The position numbers were made by a program, and so were the translations under genes. DNA of 64,000 nucleotides, taken from assembly GCF_042643265.1 (NCBI RefSeq), contig NZ_JBHRRZ010000038.1:1-64000 (forward strand), read 5' to 3'. Shown here one piece after another: positions 25,853 through 33,644 of the stretch. Position 1 is the stretch's first letter. Each line of letters starts with the position of its first letter. The DNA is from Virgibacillus_O sediminis (GTDB lineage: Bacteria; Bacillota; Bacilli; Bacillales; Amphibacillaceae). The notes under the pieces are model-generated. The model was not told the origin of the DNA, ran no database searches, and worked only from the letters and a program-made list of their open reading frames with translations.

Positions 25853-25869
25853 TGTCGATTGTCGACAAT
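25853..25869. promoter_or_regulatory. GntR-type operator, site 1 (operon promoter)
   Basis: TGTCGATTGTCGACAAT, containing the perfect palindrome ATTGTCGACAAT (25858-25869). It lies about 6-17 bases past the predicted transcription start of the GntR operon. The same 17-mer recurs at 28504-28520. Confidence 0.75.
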
Positions 25870-25881
25870 ATCTTAATACTT

Positions 25882-25911
25882 AGAATAAAAGATATTCTCC
25901 GTGTCTGTCAA
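25882..25911 (-). promoter_or_regulatory. Sigma-A promoter of the GntR-led catabolic operon
   Basis: On the minus strand, TTGACA (complement of 25906-25911), an 18-base spacer, and TATTCT (complement of 25882-25887), directly upstream of operator site 1. Confidence 0.65.
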
Positions 25912-25947
25912 TCATTTTCCGATAATTTAAAATATATTTATTTCGTA

Positions 25948-25976
25948 TTGACTTCCTGGTATTTCTCATCTATGTT
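25948..25976 (+). promoter_or_regulatory. Candidate promoter of the 2-hydroxyacid dehydrogenase gene
   Basis: TTGACT (25948-25953), 17-base spacer, TATGTT (25971-25976), about 90 bases upstream of the TTG start and divergent from the GntR promoter. Confidence 0.45.
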
Positions 25977-26068
25977 GATGTTAACTGATCTATGTACTGC
26001 CAGGTTCAGTTTTGCATGACCGCGGCCCGCATAGAATGAAGTAGACGGATGAACAAGGGGGATGAATA

Positions 26069-27052
26069 TTGAAGAAGAAAGTACTCGCCTACAACCGGGT
26101 GGAAAAGCCGGTATTGGATCAATTGGAAAAAGAATTCGATGTCCGCTTTTTTAAAAATATTGACGTGGACAAAGACCCGGAATTCCTTGAATGGCTGGGG
26201 GAAGCTGAAGGAATTATCGGGCTGGCCCTGCCTGTCACCAAACAACTATTGGACCGTGCACCAAACCTGAAAATCGTCAGCAACGTCTCGGTCGGCTATG
26301 ATAACCTGGATATCTCCGAGCTGACGGAAAGAAACATTATTGCCACCAACACACCCGATATTCTGACCGATACGGTGGCAGATACAGTGTTCGGTTTGAT
26401 CATCAGTGCGGCCAGGCGGATCCCCGAGCTGGACAATAAAGTAAAGAGCGGCAATTGGACGGAACCGCTTGGCCCAGAACATTACGGAATAGATGTCCAC
26501 CACAAGACACTGGGAATCATCGGTATGGGGAAAATTGGAGCTGCGATTGCACAGCGGGCCCGCTTCGGCTTTGACATGGATATTATCTACCATAGCCGAA
26601 GAAGAAAGCCGGAAGCCGAAGAACGATTTGATGCAGTCTACCGGGATTTTGACCAGCTCCTCGGAGAATCCGACTTCGTCTGCCTGATCACACCGTTGAC
26701 ACCGGAGACAGAGGGTATGATTGGCAAAAGGGAATTCGGCCTGATGAAGAACACGGCCATATTCATTAATGGATCCCGGGGGAAAACCATTATAGAAAGC
26801 GATCTGATCGAGGCCTTGAAGAAGGGGGAAATTGCCGGGTGCGGACTGGATGTATTCGAGAAGGAGCCGATGGACTTGGATAATCCACTGCTTGGAATGA
26901 AGAATGCTGTAACCACCCCGCATATAGGCTCGTCCACTTGGGAAACCGAACTGGCTATGTCCGATCTGGCTGCAAAGAACCTGAGGGCCGGATTGGCCGG
27001 CGAAAAACCGCCGACAATGATTAACGCAGAAGTATGGGAAGATAAAGGGTAA
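26069..27052 (+). CDS. D-isomer-specific 2-hydroxyacid dehydrogenase (glyoxylate/ketogluconate reductase-like)
   Basis: A 327-residue NAD(P)H enzyme with the two-lobed D-2-hydroxyacid dehydrogenase fold. Visible are the cofactor loop GIIGMGKIGAAIA near residues 149-161, catalytic Arg in INGSRGKTI, Glu region DVFEKEP, and catalytic His in TTPHIGSSTWETE. It resembles glyoxylate/hydroxypyruvate and 2-ketogluconate reductases (B. subtilis YvcT type). The start is TTG with AAGGGGGATG upstream. It is divergent from the GntR operon and shares its control region, so it may reduce or oxidise an intermediate of that pathway; this link is positional only. Confidence 0.85.
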   Translation: MKKKVLAYNRVEKPVLDQLEKEFDVRFFKNIDVDKDPEFLEWLGEAEGIIGLALPVTKQLLDRAPNLKIVSNVSVGYDNLDISELTERNIIATNTPDILTDTVADTVFGLIISAARRIPELDNKVKSGNWTEPLGPEHYGIDVHHKTLGIIGMGKIGAAIAQRARFGFDMDIIYHSRRRKPEAEERFDAVYRDFDQLLGESDFVCLITPLTPETEGMIGKREFGLMKNTAIFINGSRGKTIIESDLIEALKKGEIAGCGLDVFEKEPMDLDNPLLGMKNAVTTPHIGSSTWETELAMSDLAAKNLRAGLAGEKPPTMINAEVWEDKG

Positions 27053-27056
27053 AGCT

Positions 27057-27092
27057 AAAAGCCGTACACTTGACAGGGTACGGCTTTTTTTT
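27057..27092 (+). terminator. Terminator between convergent genes
   Basis: GCCGTAC (27061-27067) and GTACGGC (27078-27084) with AAAA before and eight T residues after. It ends the dehydrogenase transcript and, being flanked by A and T runs, probably also the ectoine-hydrolase-like gene from the other side. Confidence 0.9.
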
Positions 27093-27159
27093 GCTGTGGG
27101 GATGGCAGGACTTCGGGGTTTAGTGTTTCAACTGCTCCGGCGTTATTTCCTGCAGCTAT

Positions 27160-28353
27160 TCAGGCAAGCCGGGCATTGGGCTTTATCAGCAATTCCCGCG
27201 GAAATTTGGCCAGCGTTTCATAGCCGTCTTCAGTGACACGGAAAGATTCACTGATTTCCATGCCGATATGGCCAAGGTCAATGGTCGGTATCATATGAAA
27301 GGTCATATTCGGTTCCAGGATCGTTCTATCGCCCGGACGGAGGCTTGCTGTATGCTCTCCCCAATCAGGCGGATAGTTCAGTCCTACAGAATAACCGATG
27401 CGGGATTCCTTTTTCAGGCCATGCTTGGTAATTTCTTTTCTCCAGGCCTGCTCGATCTCTTCACAGGCAGTTCCTGGTTTAACCGCTTCCAAAGCAGCCT
27501 GGATGCCTGCAATGACAACTTCACTTAGTTGATATACTTCTTCGCTTGGCATCCCGACGACTGCCGTACGGGCCAACGGAGAATGATAGCGTTTATAGCA
27601 TCCGGCCAGTTCAATGATTACAGGTTCTCCTTCAGAGAAGGTCTCGTCTGTCCAAGTCAGGTGGCAGGCGGATGTTTTCTCCCCCGTTGGCAGCATTGGA
27701 ACAATCGATGGGTAATCTCCGCCAAATTCTTCTGTTCCAATGATTTGCGCATGGCTGATGGCTGCAGCTACCTCGCTTTGCCGTACACCTTCATTCAAGG
27801 TTTCAAATGCCGCCTGCATAGCTTTCTCTGAGATTTTCGCAGCTTTCCTCATATAGGCAATTTCCTGGTCTGACTTAACGATGCGGATGCGATTTACCAA
27901 ATTAGTGGCATCCTTGAACCGGGAATCCGGCAACCCATGCGCTAAATGGATATAGCACTGGGCAGTGAAATAATAAGCATCAAGTTCGACACCGATCAGT
28001 TGGTTCCCGCTCTTTTTGCTTCGAATAAAATCTGACACAAAATCCATTGGATGCCTTATAGTCGACTGCACATAGTGGTCGGCATAGGGAAGTATATGCT
28101 CTTCATCCAACCAGGTTGTGTATCTTGCAGCATTGGCGTCCAACCCCCGTCCTATCCAGTACGGCTGGTCCTCATCAATCATAACGACCAACAGCTGGTG
28201 GACATAAAAGGACCATGCATCATAGCCGGTAAGATAATTCATATTCGCTGGATCTGTAACCAGCAGAATATCCATCCCCTCTGCAGCCATGCGTTCCTTT
28301 GTTTTCGCAATCCTTTCCTGAAACTCAGAAACGGAAAATGTTAACATACACAT
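27160..28353 (-). CDS. doeA: Ectoine hydrolase-like protein (M24/creatinase fold, DoeA/EutD type)
   Basis: A 397-residue pita-bread-fold protein with an N-terminal creatinase domain. The block NMNYLTGYDAWSFYVHQ near residues 40-56 and the later GYSVGLNYPPDWGEHTASL and EPNMTFHMIP blocks match my recollection of ectoine hydrolases (DoeA/EutD). The usual M24 metal ligands are replaced, as in creatinase-type enzymes, so a plain Xaa-Pro aminopeptidase is unlikely. The enzyme would open the ectoine ring to N-acetyl-2,4-diaminobutyrate. ATGs at 28353 and 28347 are both possible starts. It is transcribed alone from a promoter bearing the same operator as the GntR operon. Creatinase-like activity on another substrate is the alternative. 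Confidence 0.78.
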   Translation of the reverse strand: MCMLTFSVSEFQERIAKTKERMAAEGMDILLVTDPANMNYLTGYDAWSFYVHQLLVVMIDEDQPYWIGRGLDANAARYTTWLDEEHILPYADHYVQSTIRHPMDFVSDFIRSKKSGNQLIGVELDAYYFTAQCYIHLAHGLPDSRFKDATNLVNRIRIVKSDQEIAYMRKAAKISEKAMQAAFETLNEGVRQSEVAAAISHAQIIGTEEFGGDYPSIVPMLPTGEKTSACHLTWTDETFSEGEPVIIELAGCYKRYHSPLARTAVVGMPSEEVYQLSEVVIAGIQAALEAVKPGTACEEIEQAWRKEITKHGLKKESRIGYSVGLNYPPDWGEHTASLRPGDRTILEPNMTFHMIPTIDLGHIGMEISESFRVTEDGYETLAKFPRELLIKPNARLA

Positions 28354-28503
28354 CCCTTCCCCTCTTTTTTTATTTCAGTACCACCAGCTGAGCCGTTTAT
28401 ACATTGTATGAAACACTGCTTCGTACGTTGACGGGTTCTTTCAATAAATAGGCAATAGAGGATCATTAGTGGACATAATAGGTGATCTGATATGGGTGCG
28501 TTG

Positions 28504-28520
28504 TGTCGATTGTCGACAAT
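28504..28520. promoter_or_regulatory. GntR-type operator, site 2 (ectoine hydrolase promoter)
   Basis: Identical 17-mer to 25853-25869, with the perfect 12-bp palindrome at 28509-28520. It lies about 5-16 bases past the predicted transcription start, the same geometry as at site 1. Confidence 0.75.
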
Positions 28521-28531
28521 TCCTTTTTTAT

Positions 28532-28561
28532 AGTGTAGTGTCTCCCCAGCCTTGCTGTCAA
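28532..28561 (-). promoter_or_regulatory. Sigma-A promoter of the ectoine-hydrolase-like gene
   Basis: TTGACA (complement of 28556-28561), 18-base spacer and TACACT (complement of 28532-28537), followed at once by operator site 2. Confidence 0.65.
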
Positions 28562-28601
28562 TATATTAATAGAAAATTCCGTTATTTTTTTATGTGGATA
28601 A

Positions 28602-28629
28602 TAAAAAGGTCCCCCGATACGGGAACCTT
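28602..28629 (-). terminator. Terminator of the permease gene
   Basis: AAGGTTCCC and GGGGGACCTT arms (complement of 28606-28629, one mismatch) followed by TTTT on the minus strand, 12 bases past the permease stop. Confidence 0.75.
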
Positions 28630-28640
28630 ATTCCATATAA

Positions 28641-30047
28641 TCAGGTAATCCGGTCAATCTCATTTTTCATATGCTCATCCGCATAGGCTTTCCCATATCG
28701 AGCGATCGACAGCCGGTATAAAACAAATCCCAGGGCAATCCAAAGAAGAATAATCAGCCATTCATATGGCCAAATAAGGGCTGATGGCATTCCCGGCATA
28801 TATAAAAGTGTGACACCGCCTGCCATCACTACAGCTATCCAGCCGATGGCAGCACCGCCGGCAAGTTTGAACGGACGGTTCATCCCCGGGTCCTTTTTTC
28901 GGAGAATGATGAAAGAAGCCGCCACCATCAGCCATGCCACCACCAATCCGAGTCCGCCTGCATCGACAAGCCAGACCAGAGCGGGTCGGCCTAGCAGGGG
29001 TGCTGCAGTGGAAAATACGCCAATAAGCAGAATGGCTTTATGTGGTGTCCGGTATTTCGGATGCAGTTCACCAAGGCTCTTCGGCAGCATTCCAGCTCTT
29101 GCCAGTGCGAAAATTGCTCTGCTGCCGCCGACATAGAAGCCGATCCAGCTTGTCAGGATACCGCCAATACCTCCTAAAACCAAGAGGTTGCCCATGAACT
29201 GGCTCCCCCCGAATGCTGCTGCCATTGCATCCGCTGTCACTAATTCCGAGCCTCCTAATTCAGCAGGGCTCATGACCCTTGACACACCGAAGATAACAGC
29301 AATATACCAGATGATTGCAAGTACTACGGAAAATACGAGTAGCTGGCCAATCCGCTTCTTTGGAAGATTGATTTCTTCCGCCGCCTGCGGAATTACATCA
29401 AAACCGACGAACATGAACGGGGTCATGATCACTACAGCCAATAGACCGGCCATGCCATTCTCAAAAAAGGGCTGCATGTTCTCAGTATTACCGGCAACCG
29501 TACTTCCTGTTATCAGTAAGAGCCCGGCAATAAGGATCAGCAACGTGAGGATAAATGTAATTGCAGTGGAAAGCTTGATTCCCCTATAATTGATCCAAGC
29601 TATAAATAGCGAACCAATCATTCCTACCCCCACCCAAGTGGCGGTTACATCCCAGCCAGCAATCGTGTACAAGTATCCTTGACTGTAATTGGGGGCCAGG
29701 TATTCAAATACGGTCGGCAGAGCCACCGCTTCAAAGGCAACTACCGAGATATATCCTAGAATAATGGCCCATGTGGCAATAAACGAGGCGGTTCTCCCCA
29801 TAGCTTTGTACGTATATACATGCTCTCCCCCGGCTAGCGGTAGAGCTGAGGATAATTCCGCATAAGTGAGACTTACCACCAATACCAACAAGCCGCCAAT
29901 GGCAAAAGCAAGAATCGCACCTAATGATCCAGCCTCGGTAATCCAGAGTCCAGTAGTAACCACCCAGCCCCAGCCAATCATCGCCCCAAATGCCAATGCG
30001 AGTGTATCTTTTCTTCCAAGGATTTTCAGCAGTTTCTGATCACTCAT
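28641..30047 (-). CDS. APC-superfamily amino acid/amine permease
   Basis: A 468-residue secondary transporter with 12 predicted membrane helices. The GAMIGWGWVVTTGLW segment in helix 1 is the unwound substrate/ion-binding helix of APC permeases, and YAELSSALPLAGGEHVY follows helix 2. It has its own terminator and no copy of the 17-bp operator nearby, so joint control with the ectoine-type genes is not shown. Its place next to them makes import of a related amino compound plausible. Substrate unknown; ectoine importers are usually of other families. Confidence 0.85.
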   Translation of the reverse strand: MSDQKLLKILGRKDTLALAFGAMIGWGWVVTTGLWITEAGSLGAILAFAIGGLLVLVVSLTYAELSSALPLAGGEHVYTYKAMGRTASFIATWAIILGYISVVAFEAVALPTVFEYLAPNYSQGYLYTIAGWDVTATWVGVGMIGSLFIAWINYRGIKLSTAITFILTLLILIAGLLLITGSTVAGNTENMQPFFENGMAGLLAVVIMTPFMFVGFDVIPQAAEEINLPKKRIGQLLVFSVVLAIIWYIAVIFGVSRVMSPAELGGSELVTADAMAAAFGGSQFMGNLLVLGGIGGILTSWIGFYVGGSRAIFALARAGMLPKSLGELHPKYRTPHKAILLIGVFSTAAPLLGRPALVWLVDAGGLGLVVAWLMVAASFIILRKKDPGMNRPFKLAGGAAIGWIAVVMAGGVTLLYMPGMPSALIWPYEWLIILLWIALGFVLYRLSIARYGKAYADEHMKNEIDRIT

Positions 30048-30106
30048 TTTCCTACCTCCATTCCTACAGGTTTTATAATCGATAGGATCTAAACTATGCA
30101 GTAGTT

Positions 30107-30223
30107 TTATAGGTAGAAACTGCTTAAACTAAATGGATCAGCGCGCGCTCTGTTTGCTCCCCTGACCGGTGGTGGACACCCTTGGGCAGTAGAAGCGAAC
30201 AGTCGAATTTTCCATCCCTCCAT
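30107..30223 (-). CDS. Candidate 38-residue leader peptide or part of an intergenic repeat
   Basis: ATG at 30223 with AGGGGGGAAG just upstream opens a 38-codon frame (starts MEGWKIRLF) ending TAA at 30107, 60 bases before the permease start. The frame crosses a GC-rich stretch (30130-30205) unlike its AT-rich flanks, so it may be a dispersed element and not a gene. I see no recognised riboswitch in it. The remaining gap to 30470 holds only weak open frames without ribosome binding sites. Confidence 0.25.
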   Translation of the reverse strand: MEGWKIRLFASTAQGCPPPVRGANRARADPFSLSSFYL

Positions 30224-30470
30224 GGCTTCCCCCCTAAACAATCAAAACTTATCTATGTGGATGTTAGATGTATATGCCTAAAGAAGGAAGTTTAGTATAG
30301 GAAGGCTATGCGCAAAGATCCTTTCGGGTGCGGACTGACTCTGCTCAGTACATCGAGGATAGGACGCATTGCACCGGTAATCTGGAGTTCTAGGCAATTA
30401 AGGGAAAAGCTGGACGGGCTACTCCTGCTCGGACATGGAATAATACGTAAAATCCCCAACTTTTCCGCAC

Positions 30471-30516
30471 AAAAAAAACTGTATCCCCATGATCCTGCTA
30501 AATGGGAATACAGTTT
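30471..30516 (-). terminator. Terminator of the dipeptidase gene
   Basis: On the minus strand AAAACTGTATTCCCAT pairs with ATGGGGATACAGTTTT (one G-T wobble) across an 11-13-nt loop and runs into eight T residues; it starts about 12 bases past the stop codon. Confidence 0.88.
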
Positions 30517-30528
30517 TGATTCATTCAC

Positions 30529-31479
30529 CTATTTCGGCATGTGATCCAAAAAATTCTGTCCGGCAAATCCACGTACTTGCTCTTCCGGGTAATGCTTCAA
30601 TAATTCATTGATCAGATTTTGATAGGCTGCGGCATTTTCCAGCTGGTTCACATACCTGTCAATGCCGTCGAAATCCGAACCAAAGCCGATATGGCGCACA
30701 CCGCCGAGGGAACATATATGATCGATATGCCGGAGAAGATCACTGATTTCCACTGTTTCCTTTCTATCGGAAATAAATTCCGGATGAAAAACGACATGGA
30801 TCATTCCGTCCTTCTCGATAAGTGCCTGCAATTGGTCATCATAAAGGTTTCGCGGGTGGTCGCATACCGCTCTGGCATTGGAGTGACTGGCAAATGGGTA
30901 ATCTGCCAGCTCCAATATATCCCAGAATCCCCGGACCGTAGAATGGGCAACATCTGTCAACACCTGGTGCTGATTATTAAGATGCACCACCTCTTTGCCG
31001 AGCAGTGTCAATCCCCCGCCCCTCGGCTCATGGACTCCATCTGCACAGAGATTGGCATGGTTCCATGTCAGACCAATGGCAAGGACTCCGGCGCGGTACA
31101 GATGCCGCAATTTGCCAAGGTCATTGCCGATCGGATCTGCCCCTTCAAGGGTAAGCACTGCGCCAATTTCATCTTCCTTTAACGTATTCAAGTCGGCCCA
31201 GCTGCGAACCTGTTTCATTTGGGGATTTTTATCAAGAACTTCTGTATGAAATAAATCCAACTGTTCCAATGCATGCTGCCACTTCTCTTCCATTGGGATA
31301 TCCGGCTCAATAAAAATGGCGAAAAACTGGGTTCCGACTTTGCCCTGTCTAAGCCGCTTCAAATTTGTATCCAGCATATCGGCATTCTGGAAATCCAGCG
31401 GTGTCCTTCCATAATGGACCCCTCTTTTTTCCACCTGCAGCTTCATTAGTGCATCACAATGTGTATCCAGCACTCTCAT
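30529..31479 (-). CDS. M19 family membrane-dipeptidase-like hydrolase
   Basis: A 316-residue zinc peptidase of the renal dipeptidase family. Likely ligands are His and Asp in LDTHCDAL near the N-terminus, Glu in TLEGADPIG, His in DVAHSTVRGF and ASHSNARAV, and the Asp in GFGSDFDGID. Bacterial members cleave dipeptides, including D-residue ones. The start is the ATG at 31479 (GGAGGG upstream); the ATG at 31497 lies within that site. No signal peptide, so it is cytoplasmic. It follows the aldo/keto reductase gene by 31 bases and is likely co-transcribed. Confidence 0.88.
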   Translation of the reverse strand: MRVLDTHCDALMKLQVEKRGVHYGRTPLDFQNADMLDTNLKRLRQGKVGTQFFAIFIEPDIPMEEKWQHALEQLDLFHTEVLDKNPQMKQVRSWADLNTLKEDEIGAVLTLEGADPIGNDLGKLRHLYRAGVLAIGLTWNHANLCADGVHEPRGGGLTLLGKEVVHLNNQHQVLTDVAHSTVRGFWDILELADYPFASHSNARAVCDHPRNLYDDQLQALIEKDGMIHVVFHPEFISDRKETVEISDLLRHIDHICSLGGVRHIGFGSDFDGIDRYVNQLENAAAYQNLINELLKHYPEEQVRGFAGQNFLDHMPK

Positions 31480-31510
31480 TAAACGTCTTCCCTCCATACG
31501 TCTTCAGCTG

Positions 31511-32344
31511 TCATTCTACCGGGTATTTATCTGGGCTGCTTCCGACTCTGTCATCTTTATTAAGGCTGTTGATTCTTTCCATATCCTCATCACTTAATGA
31601 AAAATCAAAGATGTCGGCATTTTCTTTGATGCGATGTTCCTTGGTGGATTTCGGAATGGTGATCACGCCATTCTGCAAATCCCAGCGAAGAACAACCTGT
31701 GCCACTGTTTTCCCATGTTTCTCAGCCACTTCCTGCAAGATCGGTTCATCGAAAATCTCACCGCGTTTCAATGGCGACCATGCCTCGAGCTGGATACCTT
31801 CTCGGTCACAGTATTCCATCAGCTTTTCCTGGGTAAGGTGTGGGTGATATTCCACTTGGTTGATGGCCGGCTTCACCGTGCATTCGGGCAGGAGGTCGTT
31901 CAAGTGCTGTTCATGGAAATTACAAACACCGATAGCGCGCACCCGTCCTTCTTCATACAGCTTCTCCATCGCCTTCCACGTATCCTTATACATGCCAGTG
32001 ACAGGCCAATGGATCAGATAAAGGTCCAGATAGTCGAGACCAAGCTTGCTCAGGCTTTCCTCAAATGCTTGTAGTGTCTCATCATAGCCCTGCTGGTCAT
32101 TCCATACCTTGGTGGTGATGAATAATTCCTCACGTGGCACACTGCTCTCTCTGATGGCCTGTCCTACACCACGCTCATTCCCATAGAACGCTGCTGTATC
32201 AATGCTTCTATACCCATTTTCGATGGCTGTTCTCACAGAGCTGATGGTCACCTCCCCATCTTCCACCTTATAGACACCCAGGCCGAACGCTGGCATTTCC
32301 ACGCCATTATTCAGCTTGACTTTATCATTCAAACTACTTATCAT
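31511..32344 (-). CDS. Aldo/keto reductase (YvgN/YtbE-like)
   Basis: A 277-residue NADPH-dependent (alpha/beta)8-barrel reductase. The catalytic tetrad is visible: Asp in SIDTAAFYGNE, Tyr in the same block, Lys in TTKVWN and His in LIHWP. The IPKSTKEHRIKEN segment binds the cofactor phosphate. B. subtilis YvgN and YtbE, of this size, reduce methylglyoxal and other aldehydes. ATG with GGAGGGTAA upstream. It leads a two-gene unit with the M19 dipeptidase. Role is probably aldehyde detoxification. Confidence 0.9.
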   Translation of the reverse strand: MISSLNDKVKLNNGVEMPAFGLGVYKVEDGEVTISSVRTAIENGYRSIDTAAFYGNERGVGQAIRESSVPREELFITTKVWNDQQGYDETLQAFEESLSKLGLDYLDLYLIHWPVTGMYKDTWKAMEKLYEEGRVRAIGVCNFHEQHLNDLLPECTVKPAINQVEYHPHLTQEKLMEYCDREGIQLEAWSPLKRGEIFDEPILQEVAEKHGKTVAQVVLRWDLQNGVITIPKSTKEHRIKENADIFDFSLSDEDMERINSLNKDDRVGSSPDKYPVE

Positions 32345-32477
32345 GCATTACCCTCCATTCAGCTTATATACCACTATATTACCCCATTGCAAAAGATTCC
32401 TCAAAACAGGCGGCAGGGAAGAAGCCGATATGGTAGAATGAAACAGGCATCACACGAACTTCAGAAGGGACTGCATA

Positions 32478-33350
32478 ATGATGGGATTGCGTTACAAAAT
32501 CGACCAGCCTTTGCTGGAGTATGTATATATTATCTTCGGGGCTACGATTGTGGCCTTATCCTATAACATGTTCCTGCTGCCCGCCAGGCTGGCAGCAGGC
32601 GGCATTTCAGGTGTAAGCACCATACTATTTGAACTATATGCGCTCAGTCCGGCCCTCGTCCAGTTCGCCATCAACATCCCGTTGTTCATCGTCGGCTGGA
32701 TTGCCATGGGACGCGACTTCAGCTGGAAGACACTTCTAGGAACTTTCTGGGTCCCTTTTGTCATCTACCTGACGGCGGATATCCCTTTCTCCATCACCAA
32801 TCCGCTGCTTGGCGCCGTCTATGGCGGTATTGTACTTGGTATCGGGTTGGGAATTGTATACAAAGGTAACGGCTCGACAGGCGGTACTGCGGCTATTGCT
32901 CAAATCGTCAAGAAGTTCACCGGCATCTCCAGTGGTTATTCCCAACTGCTTGTGGATGGACTTGTTGTAGCAGGCTCAATCATTGTATTCAGTCTAGAAC
33001 TAACTCTGTTTGCACTGATGGCCATCTATATATGCAGCAAGGTCATCGATATCGTCCAATTGCGGACATCTGCCACCAAACTGGTAATGATCATTACCGA
33101 TGAAGAGGAAAAGGTCCAAGCACTGATCCGTGACAAAATCGACCGTGGTTTGACTAAAGTTCGAACTGTCGGCGGCTATTCCAGGGAAGAAAAGACAATG
33201 ATCCTCTGTGTAACGGAACAGCCGGAAGCTGTCCAGCTGAAAAAACTCCTGCAACAAGAGGAACCGGAATCCTTTGTGATCTTTCTCAATGCTTCCGAGA
33301 TTATGGGAAGAGGCTTCAGCCTCGACAGATACTACGGCCAGAAACTTTAA
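32478..33350 (+). CDS. YitT family membrane protein (DUF161/DUF2179)
   Basis: A 290-residue protein with five or six membrane helices in the first ~200 residues (YitT_membrane domain, including PARLAAGGISG near residues 35-45 and a Gly-rich GNGSTGGTAAIAQI). A C-terminal cytosolic DUF2179 domain of about 80 residues follows, ending near GRGFSLDRYYG. Bacilli carry several paralogues; no transport substrate is established. ATGs at 32478 and 32481 are both possible. It is monocistronic. Confidence 0.88.
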   Translation: MMGLRYKIDQPLLEYVYIIFGATIVALSYNMFLLPARLAAGGISGVSTILFELYALSPALVQFAINIPLFIVGWIAMGRDFSWKTLLGTFWVPFVIYLTADIPFSITNPLLGAVYGGIVLGIGLGIVYKGNGSTGGTAAIAQIVKKFTGISSGYSQLLVDGLVVAGSIIVFSLELTLFALMAIYICSKVIDIVQLRTSATKLVMIITDEEEKVQALIRDKIDRGLTKVRTVGGYSREEKTMILCVTEQPEAVQLKKLLQQEEPESFVIFLNASEIMGRGFSLDRYYGQKL

Positions 33351-33430
33351 TGCTCATACTTGATTCTCTACCTAAATAAGAGGTTCGGGCATAACTTTCC
33401 TATTTAACCAGCATGGGGGACAATACTGAA

Positions 33431-33562
33431 TCAGCGGAGGAAATATGCGCAGACTCCTGCGGGAGGACAGGCCAAGGCGAGACAGCGCAGTGCGAAGCAC
33501 AAGATGGCTCACCAGCCGCCCGCGGAAAAGCGGAGCATATTTCCGCAGCGAGTATCTCCACT
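33431..33562. repeat. GC-rich intergenic repeat, copy 1
   Basis: A 132-bp element about 90% identical to 44654-44784. Its outer arms (GCGGAGGAAATATGC and GCATATTTCCGC) are inverted repeats, with GACTCCTGCGGGA and GCACAAGATGGCTCACCAGC-type blocks inside. This kind of element occurs in many Bacillaceae intergenic regions; short open frames across it are not genes. Confidence 0.85.
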
Positions 33563-33593
33563 AGACAAAATTTCTGTGAGCATTTGTTTCCAA

Positions 33594-33633
33594 AATAAAA
33601 ACCCTTGAAGTATTACTATACTTCAAGGGTTTT
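33594..33633 (-). terminator. Terminator of the beta-glucuronidase gene
   Basis: A near-perfect 16-bp hairpin (AAAACCCTTGAAGTAT with ATACTTCAAGGGTTTT, about 5-nt loop) followed by TTTT on the minus strand, 12 bases past the stop. Confidence 0.92.
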
Positions 33634-33644
33634 GCATATAAAAC

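Noticed and set aside
26246..26923. 225-codon open frame on the minus strand
   Set aside because: It lies wholly antisense to the well-supported 2-hydroxyacid dehydrogenase gene, has no ribosome binding site, and its composition is that of a shadow frame.
30130..30205. Possible glycine or guanidine riboswitch before the permease gene
   Set aside because: A few short words (GGGGAGCAAAC) suggested it, but the conserved cores of these classes are not present in order.
30308..30544. 78-codon plus-strand frame
   Set aside because: No ribosome binding site; it runs through the dipeptidase terminator and into the end of that gene.
33413..33598. 61-codon frame across the first intergenic repeat
   Set aside because: The coding look comes from the GC-rich repeat, which occurs twice and does not preserve the frame.
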